Shown: in pieces, positions 63,733-64,000 of the stretch | Layout: each line of letters begins with the position of its first letter | Position numbering within the stretch: position 1 is the first letter of the stretch | Origin: Dichetophora obliterata | Taxonomy: Eukaryota; Arthropoda; Insecta; Diptera; Sciomyzidae | NCBI GenBank assembly: GCA_963920525.1 | Contig: OY986435.1 | Coordinates: 259,367,462 to 259,431,461, forward strand | DNA length: 64,000 bases | Direction: 5' to 3' | Translations under genes and position numbers: made by a program | The notes under the pieces: generated by a model | Databases searched by the model: none | The model's input: only the letters and a program-made list of their open reading frames with translations | Told to the model about the DNA's origin: nothing

Positions 63733-64000
63733 ATAAATATTCATTAAGTGAAGATGAAAAGAAAGAAAAAATCAGAAGACGTATACTTAGGGATCATTCA
63801 AACCCTTTAGAAGTTCCGGAATAAGCGTAAGTATTATGTACATAGACATGTTATCGCCCTTATTAATATTATATAGATTTACTGCTTTCTATCGCTTAAA
63901 CAAGGAAGAATTTAAGGACACATTAAAGCAAATAAAGCACACGGTGAAGGAAACTCAAATTCTTTACATAAGGCGGATGCCAGTGCGCAAATGCCAAGGA
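63733..64000 (+). pseudogene. HARBI1-like (PIF/Harbinger) transposase N-terminal fragment in intron 18
   Basis: The frame reads DKYSLSEDEKKEKIRRRILR, DHSNPLEVPE, then TAA. After a possible 50-60 nt intron or gap (gtaagt near 63828, atatag near 63878) it resumes FTAFYRLNKEEFKDTLKQIK. The order 'RRxLRDxSNPxxxPE...F...YRLNKxxFxxxLxxI' is that of the N-terminus of HARBI1-like transposases. There is no start codon in frame, and it runs off the window end. The stop makes a live gene unlikely, unless the splice donor lies before it. Confidence 0.5.

Overview
The window comes from an insect nuclear genome, most likely a higher fly (Diptera). The signs are AT-rich non-coding DNA, fly-sized short introns of 49-73 nt with GT..AG ends, Mos1-type mariner and Helitron remnants, and one long axonemal dynein heavy chain gene. 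No bacterial genes, CRISPR array, rRNA or functional tRNA gene was found. The species cannot be fixed from the sequence alone.

One host gene accounts for all confident non-transposon coding sequence. It lies on the + strand and encodes the N-terminal half of an outer-arm beta-class axonemal dynein heavy chain (vertebrate DNAH9/DNAH11/DNAH17 class; in Drosophila the class of Dhc93AB and the Y-linked male fertility gene kl-5). I reconstruct 18 exons from the start codon at 3591 to 63453. They give 6432 coding nt (2144 codons) in one continuous reading frame, ending inside AAA1 just after its Walker A and B motifs. The rest lies beyond the window. Fourteen internal introns are under 1 kb and most are about 50-75 nt. 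Three are large: intron 1 (25.5 kb), intron 5 (5.2 kb) and intron 12 (20.5 kb). These three, and intron 18 that runs off the end, hold nearly all the repeats.

Layout. 1-3590: upstream flank with a decayed zinc-finger-like gene fragment of a repeat family and a MITE/SINE cluster. 3591-3722: exon 1. 3723-29258: intron 1, with several TIR elements, a Helitron (10783-13879) with a nested TIR element, two oppositely oriented copies of one MITE with perfect 9-bp target duplications (15071-15758 and 16318-16953), two 142-bp minisatellite arrays, a 222-bp near-perfect palindrome and a hAT-type element with a perfect 8-bp duplication. 29259-31323: exons 2-5. 31324-36484: intron 5, with a LINE flanked by a 13-bp target duplication and a broken mariner. 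36485-39144: exons 6-12. 39145-59651: intron 12, with two decayed LINEs, degenerate satellite, a nested stack of elements at about 47.1-54.1 kb and a Mos1-like mariner at 56985-58254. 59652-63453: exons 13-18. 63454-64000: start of intron 18 with a HARBI1-like fragment.

The dynein would act as a force-generating motor in the ciliary or flagellar axoneme, in flies mainly in sperm tails and chordotonal neurons. The transposon genes do not appear to act with it. Of most interest are (a) a motor gene whose size is dominated by three repeat-filled introns, (b) TIR-bounded elements carrying fragments of protein families that I recognise only as uncharacterised arthropod repeat-associated proteins, and (c) several element insertions dated relative to each other by intact target-site duplications.
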